From assembly GCA_964483985.1 (NCBI GenBank), contig CAZADS010000061.1, forward strand, positions 1-64,000: a DNA stretch of 64,000 bases, in the 5' to 3' direction. A program made the position numbers and the translations under genes. Below the pieces are notes generated by a model. It did not search any database. It worked only from the letters and a program-made list of their open reading frames with translations, and was not told the origin of the DNA. Positions 16,893-24,953 of this stretch are shown one piece after another. Position 1 is the stretch's first letter. Every line of letters begins with the position of its first letter. Source of the DNA: CAZADS01 sp964483985 (GTDB taxonomy: Bacteria; Pseudomonadota; Alphaproteobacteria; Thalassobaculales; Thalassobaculaceae).

Positions 16893-18767
16893 TCAATCTA
16901 TTGCTTGGCACCAAAATTGGTACATAGCAATGAATGTGTGGGGATTTTCCTGCTCGAAAATATGCCAATGCAAAAGATCTTGGTTAGTATCTGTTCCGGG
17001 AAATAGATTATTAAAGGACTTCATTGTAGTGGGAGATAAATTCGCAAAACCCAAAAATTTCATATCTAATTTTAGCAAATAATCCGCTATTTTTGGTAAG
17101 GCCAATTGGGATTCTTGGGTATGGAAAAATAAATCTCTACATCCGCTAATTGAATAAAAATCTGCAAACCTTAAAACTATTGCTTCTGGTCCAGTCGGAG
17201 GACTAGTGAGCAAATCCGCCCTATAACTCCGAATGAAATCATTAATCTTATCTAAATTATATTTTTTTGGAATGTTTTGTCCTAGTTTCTGCCATTGTTT
17301 GCGTGCCAGAGCACTGTACAAGCCAACCCTCATCAAACCACCCGGCTTTAAAAGTTTACGAAGAATTTGCCAACCGACACTTGGATTGCCCATATGATGA
17401 AGAACACCAGAGCTTTCGATTAAGTCAAAACGTTTGTCTAATTGCTCTAACTCCAAAATGTCTCCTTGGGCAAACGATACATTATCAACACCTAAAACTT
17501 TAGCCCTTTGAGCCCCATAAGCTAAAGACTGGCGACTTAGATCAATCGCCAAAACCTTACAATCCCTGTATCTCGAGGCCGTGGAGATCGCGTGACGTCC
17601 CGTTCCGCAACCAGCTATTAAAATTTCTGGGGAAATCAAATCCACATGCTGGGCCTGAATAGTTGGGAATAGGCGAAAAATTCTATCCTGCAACGTTGTT
17701 GGGTCGTTATTCCGATCCACAGATAACCATTTGGGATAAGGATTAGTTTCGTACTGGTCTCGCACAGCAAGGGATGTCTTGTCTTTTATCTTGGTCAAAG
17801 TAGGTAGGATTTTTTCAATTTCCAATTCGTTTTGTTTTTCTTTCTTCCACAGAACAAACAAGTTTTTATTTTCAAATGATACCGAGGCTTGAATTGGGAT
17901 ATCTAATTCAGCTAATTCCGAAAAAGGTAAAAACATAGCAGATATTGCAAAATTATAACTGTCAACGTCTTTTAAATTCTGTAAAAGAGTTTTGGCGTTT
18001 AATCGCTCGGCCGGATCAATCATTTGAGCCAATTCAGTGTTTTGGCATTGCGCTACCAAACCCCATAATAAAGAGGGTTTGGTCGTAATTTTTTTCCCCT
18101 CCAAAGCCCAACCCAGCAATTGGCGACGCGCCAAGGTAATCCATGCTTCTACTTTGGGAATAGGTATTATGGTTTTCTTAAGGAGTAATATCAAAAGAGG
18201 GTCTGCTAATTCCCTGGGGGTCAACGAGTGAAAAAGTTTTCCCATTGGATATGCTTTAGAAGCCACTTCAACTAAGGTGGCAAATCTCTTGTTAGCAAGT
18301 AAAAAATCCGCTGTTGGTAAAGCCAGCACTTGGTGATCGATGTCATTTCGTTCAAATAAAACAAGTAAAAGTTTTCGGATCACCGTCGAAGGCCGTTCGA
18401 TTGTCATCTCAGTTAAAGTTTTTGTAATTCCCGTTCTGATAGCTGAATCGTCTGGATTGTCTTTTAGCAAGACTGCATAATTTTGTAAGGCTTCCTCATG
18501 TCTTCCAAGTTCTCCTAAAACACGCGCGAGATTTGCTCTCGCCACCTTGTATTTTGGAGCTAATTGAAGGGCTTTTCGATAACTTCGCAACGAGTCCATT
18601 GGTGAACCAGCAGCACGCAATGCAACACCCAAGTTGTTATGTATTTCTGGGTAGTCAGGATTTATTCGGCTAACTTCCTTATAAATTATAATCGCCTCTT
18701 TAAATTGGCCTTTTGCTAGCAGTTGGCCGGCTCTACGTGATTGGTCCGCCCAATGAGGTTTCATCAT
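16893..18767 (-). CDS. TPR-repeat class I SAM-dependent methyltransferase
   Basis: 624 residues. Three to four tetratricopeptide repeats fill residues 1-130 (for example PEIHNNLGVALRAAG and KVARANLARVLGELGRHEEA). A helical linker of about 230 residues follows, then the motif RDQYETNPYPKWLS. Next is a Rossmann-fold methyltransferase domain (ILIAGCGTGRH, CKVLAIDLSRQSLAYG, FAQGDILEL, FDLIESSGVLHHMGNP, LLKPGGLMRVGLYS). The QYExNPYPRW-like motif marks a family of TPR methyltransferases of unknown substrate in marine proteobacteria. The TPRs suggest a protein substrate or partner. It follows a TPR-oxygenase gene by 12 bases, so the two are almost certainly one operon. It converges with the RegB-like gene, 29 bases apart. 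Confidence 0.85.
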   Translation of the reverse strand: MMKPHWADQSRRAGQLLAKGQFKEAIIIYKEVSRINPDYPEIHNNLGVALRAAGSPMDSLRSYRKALQLAPKYKVARANLARVLGELGRHEEALQNYAVLLKDNPDDSAIRTGITKTLTEMTIERPSTVIRKLLLVLFERNDIDHQVLALPTADFLLANKRFATLVEVASKAYPMGKLFHSLTPRELADPLLILLLKKTIIPIPKVEAWITLARRQLLGWALEGKKITTKPSLLWGLVAQCQNTELAQMIDPAERLNAKTLLQNLKDVDSYNFAISAMFLPFSELAELDIPIQASVSFENKNLFVLWKKEKQNELEIEKILPTLTKIKDKTSLAVRDQYETNPYPKWLSVDRNNDPTTLQDRIFRLFPTIQAQHVDLISPEILIAGCGTGRHAISTASRYRDCKVLAIDLSRQSLAYGAQRAKVLGVDNVSFAQGDILELEQLDKRFDLIESSGVLHHMGNPSVGWQILRKLLKPGGLMRVGLYSALARKQWQKLGQNIPKKYNLDKINDFIRSYRADLLTSPPTGPEAIVLRFADFYSISGCRDLFFHTQESQLALPKIADYLLKLDMKFLGFANLSPTTMKSFNNLFPGTDTNQDLLHWHIFEQENPHTFIAMYQFWCQAID

Positions 18768-18779
18768 GAATTTTTCGCC

Positions 18780-20030
18780 TCACATATGCAAATCGAAAGC
18801 AATACTAATTCTCTCTCCGGTCCCCACGAATGGAATCGTTCCGTGCCATACATAGGAAGGGAAGAGAATTACCATGCCTGCTTTCGGTTCAATGACTTCT
18901 ATGTTTTCATCCCCACCTAGGCAAGGCAAACCGTAACCTGGTCTATTGAACTCGATCCAACCAGCGTGTGGGTTAGAGGCGTCGATATGCGATGGAACAG
19001 TGACATAATATACACCACTCATCCACCCCTGATTATGAATATGCGCTGACTGATGGTCATCAGGACCCAACAAGTTCGCCCATATATCCAACTCATAGTT
19101 ACTTGGTTTCCTGGAGAGATAAGGGTGTTTTGAGTCTTCAGGTAGTGACTGAACATATCCATCAATAAGTTGGCGAAGCGTACCTTCCAATACTTCCAGT
19201 ATTTCGGATTTGTGATCAAATAAACGAGGAACCACCGCCCCTCCGCGTATTGCTCTATGGTGTGGATCCCAATCAGATGAGAGGTTAGGGTGGTTTTTTA
19301 AGGTTCTGGATAGTTCTTTATTGAATTTTTCCAAATTACTTATGTGACCTTCGTTAGCTATGTTGAAAGTGCGAACAAGGGAACCAAACCCTACTAAAAC
19401 ATTCGCCTCTTGATTTTTTCCAACCCCTCTCAAACCAACTACTTTGTAGGCATTAGCTCGAACGTTATTTGGATCTGTACTAAGAACATTTTCCAGTATT
19501 CTTAGCGCGGACGAACCGTCTTGTTTTTGCAATAACACGGCAGCTAAATTGTTGGCCGCAGCAGTAGACTTTGGCTGGCAGATGAGTGCCCAACGATACA
19601 GTTTTTCAACAACCATTTTATCCTTTTGGCTGGAATTTTCACTTTGCTGCGCTAAATTACCCATAGACACGGTGGGATTCGCTTGATTTGGCGTTAAGAT
19701 TAGAGCACGACGAAAGGCAACAGTTGCTTCGTCTAATCTACCCATCTGCTCATTATATTCACCTAATAAATTATATACCTGCATATAATCTTTAGTTTGG
19801 GAGACTACTGCACTAATATGTTTCCAACATTCATCGTAACGTTTAGCCATTAAATCCAACCGTCCCAACAAAGTCCCAGCAATGGGGTGTCCTTCATGGC
19901 GGTGCAGTATTCGCCGATAAATCTCCTCTGCCGCCCTAAACCGGCCAGAATTATGATGAGCGATAGCTATCCCTAGAGCTTTATGTAAATCCATAAGCCA
20001 CCATGTTTTCTGAAAGGGTGTTCCATTCAT
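18780..20030 (-). CDS. TPR-repeat putative 2-oxoglutarate/Fe(II) oxygenase
   Basis: 416 residues from the ATG at 20030; a start at 19994 (MDLHKALGIAIAHHNSGRF) is equally plausible. Five or so TPR-like helical pairs occupy the first 210 residues (RAAEEIYRRIL, YNLLGEYNEQMGRLDEATVA, AANNLAAVLLQ). The C-terminal domain matches the putative 2OG-Fe(II) oxygenase family PF13759: SAHIHNQGWMSGVYYVTVP gives the first metal histidine, GWIEFNRPG an acidic position, and VIEPKAGMVILFPSYVWHGT the distal histidine. RISIAFDLHM supplies the 2-oxoglutarate arginine. Prolyl- or asparaginyl-type protein hydroxylation is a reasonable guess. It is the first gene of an operon with the TPR-methyltransferase. Confidence 0.85.
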   Translation of the reverse strand: MNGTPFQKTWWLMDLHKALGIAIAHHNSGRFRAAEEIYRRILHRHEGHPIAGTLLGRLDLMAKRYDECWKHISAVVSQTKDYMQVYNLLGEYNEQMGRLDEATVAFRRALILTPNQANPTVSMGNLAQQSENSSQKDKMVVEKLYRWALICQPKSTAAANNLAAVLLQKQDGSSALRILENVLSTDPNNVRANAYKVVGLRGVGKNQEANVLVGFGSLVRTFNIANEGHISNLEKFNKELSRTLKNHPNLSSDWDPHHRAIRGGAVVPRLFDHKSEILEVLEGTLRQLIDGYVQSLPEDSKHPYLSRKPSNYELDIWANLLGPDDHQSAHIHNQGWMSGVYYVTVPSHIDASNPHAGWIEFNRPGYGLPCLGGDENIEVIEPKAGMVILFPSYVWHGTIPFVGTGERISIAFDLHM

Positions 20031-20164
20031 CAATAAAAGACCATTTGATAAATATTATCAAATTACAAATTTATTCTTTTAAAAGATTGAGAATCTAGAC
20101 ATGACGTAATGTTTCTTTTATACAGCCAGCTGGTACAGGTGTTATTTTGTTGTTTAGAAATTGT

Positions 20165-20240
20165 GCCCAGGTAGCTCAGTTGGTAGAGCAGTGGACTGAA
20201 AATCCGCGTGTCGGTGGTTCAAATCCGCCCCTGGGCACCA
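20165..20240 (+). tRNA. tRNA-Phe (anticodon GAA)
   Basis: 76 nucleotides. The acceptor GCCCAGG pairs with CCTGGGC at 20230-20236; the D arm is GCTCAGTTGGTAGAGC. The anticodon stem GTGGA/TCCGC encloses CTGAAAA, so the anticodon is GAA. The T loop is TTCAAAT, the discriminator is A and CCA is encoded. This is the intact copy; a damaged copy lies 520 bases downstream. Confidence 0.96.
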
Positions 20241-20294
20241 TTTTTCCGCGAAAAAGCCCGCTTTTCTCTGTTGCCACACAGGTTAATGTTAAAA

Positions 20295-20624
20295 TCAAAT
20301 GTGCCCGATATGCGGCTGTGCATCCGCTAGCCGGGTCGACATCAGTTCCTGTTCTGTAAGGAGACGTTTTAGCCGGCGTTCTTCATGCAACCGGCCGCGT
20401 TTTTGCGGTGTTACCTTATCCTTGTATTCCTGGATAAGCGTCTGGATTGTTGCGTTTCCGAGTTTGGGGATATCCCATTTACCTGTCTGCATCAGAATTT
20501 CCTGCTCCCGTGCCCAGCACACGGCATCCTGTTTTCTCAGGAATGTCTTTGAAATGGAACCCTGATTTGCCTGGCGAACCTGGACCTGCCATTTGCCATT
20601 GCGTTTTCGATATGAAGCCAACAC
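20295..20624 (-). pseudogene. Truncated tyrosine-recombinase integrase (N-terminal stump)
   Basis: The 109-codon frame begins MLASYRKRNGKWQVQVRQ and continues SKTFLRKQDAVCWAREQE, TLIQEYKDKVTPQKRGRLHE and RLKRLL. This is the arm-binding and start of the core-binding region of phage-type integrases. It stops after about 109 residues, so the catalytic domain with the R-H-R-Y residues is missing. The reading direction points towards the intact tRNA-Phe, as expected for an element integrated in that tRNA. The stretch is visibly more GC-rich than the flanking genes, fitting foreign origin. Confidence 0.75.
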
Positions 20625-20684
20625 CCGATCTCCCTGTGACCAAAGTGTGACAACGAGAGGCCTTTTTCCCCTAAGTCCCTGATT

Positions 20685-20760
20685 TCCCAGGTAGCTCAGT
20701 TGGTAGAGCAGTGGACTGAAAAACCGCGTGTAGGTGGTTCAAATCCGTCCTCCAGAAACC
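20685..20760 (+). pseudogene. Decayed second copy of tRNA-Phe
   Basis: Aligned with the intact gene at 20165-20240, this 76-base segment keeps the D arm, the anticodon loop CTGAAAA and most of the T arm. The 5' base is T, an A disrupts the last pair of the anticodon stem, and the 3' acceptor strand (CTCCAGA then AACC) no longer pairs or ends in CCA. It cannot make a normal tRNA. It is best read as the duplicated attachment-site copy left by an integrated element. Confidence 0.8.
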
Positions 20761-20812
20761 GTGAATATTTATCGACTAAATTCAGATTAAATCTAAAAAA
20801 CTTTCCGACTGA

Positions 20813-22675
20813 TCATGTTATATTATTCGCGGCAGTAACTGGATTTTCTTCAAGATAGGTTGCGGCATTGAAATAGGGCAAATTATCCCGACTCGAGCAG
20901 CCCAAAACCGCCAATCTTTCAGTGACCTTCATCGCTTTTTCGTATTTTCTTTCCACTTCACTGGGAGAATTCATTTCCAAGACGCTACCACAGACAGACG
21001 TCCCATAATGGGATTGTAGAGTGCGAACTGTAGTACCAGCCAATAATCCATTTGTTATCAAAGTTGGTTCAAAATCATCCTGTCTATTGATTTGTATTTT
21101 TCTCTCCACCAAATGCCCACGAATTTTTGCTTCCGCAGCTAGCGCTATATCCCAAAATTCCGATTCCGAATTGGTTGGCTTTCCAGAAACTTCCAAAAAC
21201 GCCATACAAAAAGCTAAAAATACCTTTTCGTTTGGTTCTGCAGACTTCCAAGCTGCCCTGCCTAAGGTTCCCCATATTGAAAGATTTAATTCGCCATATA
21301 CTTTTTGTAAACGATCAAAAAACAACCTTCGAATACCAATTTCATTCATTGCGCCATCAATTTTTTCCGCTTCGCAAATATCTATAGACGCTATGGAACC
21401 ACAAACTGGGCAACCTTCATCGGTATACTTCCCTTTCTTATAGATGTGTGAACAACGCATTTGATTCGTTAATTGGTTTTCACATAATCGATAATTATCT
21501 CGATCTTTATCATCTGTCTGTTGTTCACTTATCCAATTAAACCTATTTTTAAATTTAAGGTATGACCGTCTATGATTCCAAAGGCTCCATTGCAATTTCT
21601 CCACTGGACCAAAGGTGCTCCAGTTAGAGCTTACGTCAATGACAATACATTTACTTTTCCCTGGCGCAGAACGGAGCCCTCGGCCCACAGTTTGTCCCCA
21701 AATCACTTTAGACAACGTTGGCCGAAGATGGACAATTATATTACAGTGGGGATTGTCCCAACCTTCAGCTAGCACCCCCACGGATACCATTGCTTCTATG
21801 TCACCTTTTTCATGGGATTCCAAAAACTTCATTCTTTCGCTTATCGGAGTTTGGGCAGTAACGATTGCGGCTCTTATCCCTGACGAGATAATATGTTCAT
21901 AAGTTGCCTCGGCAACAGTCACATCTGGACAAAACCACGCTGATATTGGTTTTGGTGAAACATTCTTCCTCTCTTCTAGGTAAATAGCAGTTGCATAATT
22001 AATCATCGACGATTTCACTATTGCCGATGCCAATTTAGCCACGGGAAAGTCCCCAGAGCTTATGTCTATGCTTTTCAAATCTAAATCATGGATAAAATGT
22101 GGGCGATAAATGGGTGGAACGAGGATGCCTTCGTCGATCAAATTTTCTATATCGGCGCAATCTATAATAGCGTCAAAAGCTAAATTGAGCTGGTCTCTTT
22201 GATCACCGGTGCGTCGTTCTGGAGAAGCCGTTAACCCCATTAGTACAGCATTTTTCTTTCCCCGAAGCTCAAAATCATCGATAATTTTTTTATAACCACT
22301 GCCGTTCGGTGAAACACGATGAGCTTCGTCTACAATGATCAAGTCTGATAAGGGTATTGCGTTTTCTAAAACATCCTTTGCCCTCATACTTGTTGATAAC
22401 AAAACGTCATAGGTTTCAAAGGCAGTTCCACTATCAGAGAGGGCTAATTTATGAACTTTATGCTTCTCGCTCAATGCTTTTTCGAGTTGTTCTAACAATA
22501 CTAACCGATGACAAAGGACCAAGATTTTTTTTCCCTTGTAGAAACGCTGCGCGATCTCGCTAGCGAGAACGGTTTTCCCAGCCCCTGTTGGAGCTTTCAA
22601 AATAAAACGCCGATGCCTTTCAATAATGGATGGAAACCCGTCAATTATTTTTTGTTGCCACTTTCTGAGACGCAT
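20813..22675 (-). CDS. DEAD/DEAH-box superfamily 2 helicase (COG1061-like) with zinc-binding segment
   Basis: Superfamily 2 helicase, about 620 residues. Motif I is APTGAGKT, motif II VDEAH, motif III LTASPERR, motif V-like EGWDNPHCN and motif VI GQTVGRGLR, so both RecA-like halves are intact. A cluster of four cysteines (LCENQL, RCSHIY, CPVCGS) near residues 400-440 probably binds zinc. The last 180 residues are unlike any domain I recognise. The ATG at 22675 (MRLRKWQQKIIDGF) is preferred to a TTG ten codons earlier. Such helicases are frequent in mobile islands and defence loci. Here it lies between a scarred tRNA-Phe site and tRNA-Ser, with no partner nuclease or methylase, so its function remains open. 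Confidence 0.85.
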   Translation of the reverse strand: MRLRKWQQKIIDGFPSIIERHRRFILKAPTGAGKTVLASEIAQRFYKGKKILVLCHRLVLLEQLEKALSEKHKVHKLALSDSGTAFETYDVLLSTSMRAKDVLENAIPLSDLIIVDEAHRVSPNGSGYKKIIDDFELRGKKNAVLMGLTASPERRTGDQRDQLNLAFDAIIDCADIENLIDEGILVPPIYRPHFIHDLDLKSIDISSGDFPVAKLASAIVKSSMINYATAIYLEERKNVSPKPISAWFCPDVTVAEATYEHIISSGIRAAIVTAQTPISERMKFLESHEKGDIEAMVSVGVLAEGWDNPHCNIIVHLRPTLSKVIWGQTVGRGLRSAPGKSKCIVIDVSSNWSTFGPVEKLQWSLWNHRRSYLKFKNRFNWISEQQTDDKDRDNYRLCENQLTNQMRCSHIYKKGKYTDEGCPVCGSIASIDICEAEKIDGAMNEIGIRRLFFDRLQKVYGELNLSIWGTLGRAAWKSAEPNEKVFLAFCMAFLEVSGKPTNSESEFWDIALAAEAKIRGHLVERKIQINRQDDFEPTLITNGLLAGTTVRTLQSHYGTSVCGSVLEMNSPSEVERKYEKAMKVTERLAVLGCSSRDNLPYFNAATYLEENPVTAANNIT

Positions 22676-22764
22676 TATTTTCCAATCGTATATCTCATTT
22701 GCCAAAAATTAAACCGCCGCCAAATTTTATAGGCCTGGCCATTACCAAAAATCATCAACAATTT

Positions 22765-22853
22765 TGGCGGTGGGGGTGGGATTCGAACCCACGGTACGCT
22801 AAGCGCACAACGGTTTTCGAGACCGCCCCGTTCGCCCACTCCGGCACCCCACC
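22765..22853 (-). tRNA. tRNA-Ser (anticodon CGA)
   Basis: 89-nucleotide class II tRNA on the minus strand. The acceptor GGTGGGG pairs with the CCCCACC just before the discriminator G and encoded CCA. A long variable arm is present. The anticodon loop is CTCGAAA, giving CGA. Confidence 0.94.
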
Positions 22854-22977
22854 ATCAACAAATTCCTTCGATCTGGGTTTAACAGGCTTGTGAGCTTAGC
22901 ACCAACATCTTTCTTTATCTTTTTAGTAATAAGAAGGCACATTGGTATCAATTAGGTATAAAAACTAGCTTTGCTGG

Positions 22978-23005
22978 TTGACATAGCTGACCCCAACTGT
23001 ATATT
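22978..23005 (+). promoter_or_regulatory. Putative sigma-70-type promoter of rplU-rpmA
   Basis: A perfect -35 TTGACA (22978-22983) is followed after 16 bases by TATATT (23000-23005), 50 bases before the rplU start. It is the clearest promoter-like pair in the window and is placed correctly for the ribosomal protein operon. Confidence 0.55.
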
Positions 23006-23054
23006 TCCGCGGCTAAATTGCAGGCCCGTATACAACACTGATTTGAGTTGCAAA

Positions 23055-23450
23055 ATGTTCGCAGTTTTAAAAACCGGTGGCAAACAGTACAAAGTTGCGC
23101 AAAATGACGTAATAGTCGTTGAAAAGTTGGCAGCCGAAACTGGTAGTTCAGTCGAACTGGACCATGTACTTATGATAGGAGAAAATGAAAACTCCTCCGT
23201 AGGGAATCCTATCATTAAGGGAGCCAAAGTTTTGGCGACGGTTCTGGAGCAAAAAAAGGGAAAAAAAGTCACGGTTTTCAAGAAGAAACGCCGAAAGAAT
23301 TACAGGCGAACGGTTGGCCACCGCCAAGACCTTACAGTATTACGAATTACTGATATTGAAGCTTCGTCCAAACCAAAAAGAAAAACCGCAAGTCGAACTC
23401 GAAAAAAAACTGCAAACCCGACTTCAGCCGAGATTAAAACAAAGGATTAG
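23055..23450 (+). CDS. rplU: 50S ribosomal protein L21
   Basis: Binds 23S rRNA in the large subunit. The start MFAVLKTGGKQYKVAQNDVI and the block KKVTVFKKKRRKNYRRTVGHR are diagnostic. The 131-residue protein has a lysine/arginine-rich C-terminal extension (about 25 residues, ending AEIKTKD), as in many alphaproteobacteria. The ATG at 23055 is chosen over an upstream frame that lacks homology. It is followed six bases later by rpmA, the universal L21-L27 pair. Confidence 0.97.
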   Translation: MFAVLKTGGKQYKVAQNDVIVVEKLAAETGSSVELDHVLMIGENENSSVGNPIIKGAKVLATVLEQKKGKKVTVFKKKRRKNYRRTVGHRQDLTVLRITDIEASSKPKRKTASRTRKKTANPTSAEIKTKD

Positions 23451-23456
23451 TACACC

Positions 23457-23726
23457 ATGGCACATAAAAAAGCAGGTGGCAGTTCACGAAATGGTCGAGA
23501 TTCGGCTGGTCGGAGATTAGGTATTAAAAAATTTGGCGGACAATTGGTAATCCCAGGAAATATCATTGTTCGTCAAAGAGGAACGAAGTTCCATCCTGGA
23601 ATTAACGTAGGTATGGGGAAAGATCACACGCTTTTTGCCAAAGCTGAGGGAAAAGTGGCATTTAGACGCAAATCCAACGGCAGAACATTCATCACAATTG
23701 AAACAATGGCAACGCCCGCTGAATAG
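23457..23726 (+). CDS. rpmA: 50S ribosomal protein L27
   Basis: 89 residues beginning MAHKKAGGSSRNGRDSAGRR, the glycine-rich N-terminal arm of L27 that reaches the peptidyl-transferase centre. GIKKFGGQLVIPGNIIVRQR is the conserved core. The gene is full length and without the N-terminal extension that Firmicutes cleave. It is in an operon with rplU. Confidence 0.98.
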   Translation: MAHKKAGGSSRNGRDSAGRRLGIKKFGGQLVIPGNIIVRQRGTKFHPGINVGMGKDHTLFAKAEGKVAFRRKSNGRTFITIETMATPAE

Positions 23727-23900
23727 TTAAAGTCACCATCACATCTTTCGAGACATATTTTTTTCGGTTGCCGTTCGTAAAAATCGAGCCTAAATCCTCT
23801 ATACCCATTGCAGTAATTAATCTTAAGATCTTACCCAGACTAAAATCGCTAAATTAGCACTGACTGATTTTATGATACACTAGTCGTGGGAGCACACCGC

Positions 23901-24953
23901 ATGAAGTTCCTTGATCAGGCTAAAATTCATATTAAAGCTGGAGACGGAGGCTCAGGCTGTACTAGCTTTCGGAGAGAAGCTTATATTGAATTTGGTGGAC
24001 CCGATGGAGGAAACGGAGGACGCGGAGGAAGCGTGATCGCGATTTGCGTCGACGGTTTAAATACTTTGATCGATTTTCGTTATAAACAACATTTCAGAGC
24101 AAAAGTTGGACGATCTGGCGCGGGCCGGAATAAAACAGGAAGTTCGGGAGATGACACTATTTTGCATCTGCCGGTGGGAACTCAGGTGCTCGAGGAAGAC
24201 CAAAGCACTTTGATCACAGACTTAACTGAAGTCGGTCAATCAGTGGTTTTAGCTGCTGGCGGGGATGGTGGTTTTGGTAATGCCCATTATAAGACATCAA
24301 CTAACAGGTCACCCCGCAAGTCATTACCTGGATGGCCTGGAACTGAAAAATCAATTTGGCTGCGACTAAAACTAATAGCAGATACGGGTATTATTGGTCT
24401 GCCCAATGCTGGCAAATCAACATTGTTATCGACTGTAACCAGAGCTCGGCCCAAAATCGCCGATTATCCATTCACCACTCTTTATCCAGGGTTGGGTGTA
24501 GCATATCTGAATGGCAAAGAACTGATCCTTGCCGATATCCCAGGCCTTATAAAAGGAGCTCACCAGGGCCACGGTCTAGGAGATAGATTTCTTGGTCACA
24601 TTGAACGCTGTAAGGTTTTGTTGCATTTAATAGATGGAACGCAAGAAAATCCTATCAAAGCATACCAGACTATAAGATCTGAGCTAAATGCTTATGGTGG
24701 TGGCCTAAATGAAAAAGAAGAAATTATAGCCGTCACTAAAATAGATACACTTGACGACAAATCTGCCGAATCCATAGCCCTTTTGCTTACCGAAGAAACC
24801 GGGCAAAGTGTGCATTTGGTTTCTTCTGTAGCAAAAAAAGGACTTGTATCTGTTATCGAAAGTTTGATTGACATTGTTTATCCAACTAATCGGGTCGATA
24901 CGCCATCTGGAAACAACAAAGATGAGGAGGTGCAAGGATGGACCCCTCATTAA
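23901..24953 (+). CDS. obgE: GTPase Obg/CgtA
   Basis: Essential GTPase linked to 50S subunit assembly and stress control. The glycine-rich Obg domain fills residues 1-157 (AGDGGSGCTSFRREAYIEFG, GGPDGGNGGRGG). The GTPase domain has G1 GLPNAGKST (166-174), the T of G2 in PFTTLYP, G3 DIPGLIKGA and G4 TKID. The product has 350 residues. The ATG at 23901 (MKFLDQAKIH) follows GGGAG, so it is preferred to a start five codons upstream. The 3' end overlaps proB by 16 bases and carries the proB ribosome site GGAGGTG. Confidence 0.96.
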   Translation: MKFLDQAKIHIKAGDGGSGCTSFRREAYIEFGGPDGGNGGRGGSVIAICVDGLNTLIDFRYKQHFRAKVGRSGAGRNKTGSSGDDTILHLPVGTQVLEEDQSTLITDLTEVGQSVVLAAGGDGGFGNAHYKTSTNRSPRKSLPGWPGTEKSIWLRLKLIADTGIIGLPNAGKSTLLSTVTRARPKIADYPFTTLYPGLGVAYLNGKELILADIPGLIKGAHQGHGLGDRFLGHIERCKVLLHLIDGTQENPIKAYQTIRSELNAYGGGLNEKEEIIAVTKIDTLDDKSAESIALLLTEETGQSVHLVSSVAKKGLVSVIESLIDIVYPTNRVDTPSGNNKDEEVQGWTPH

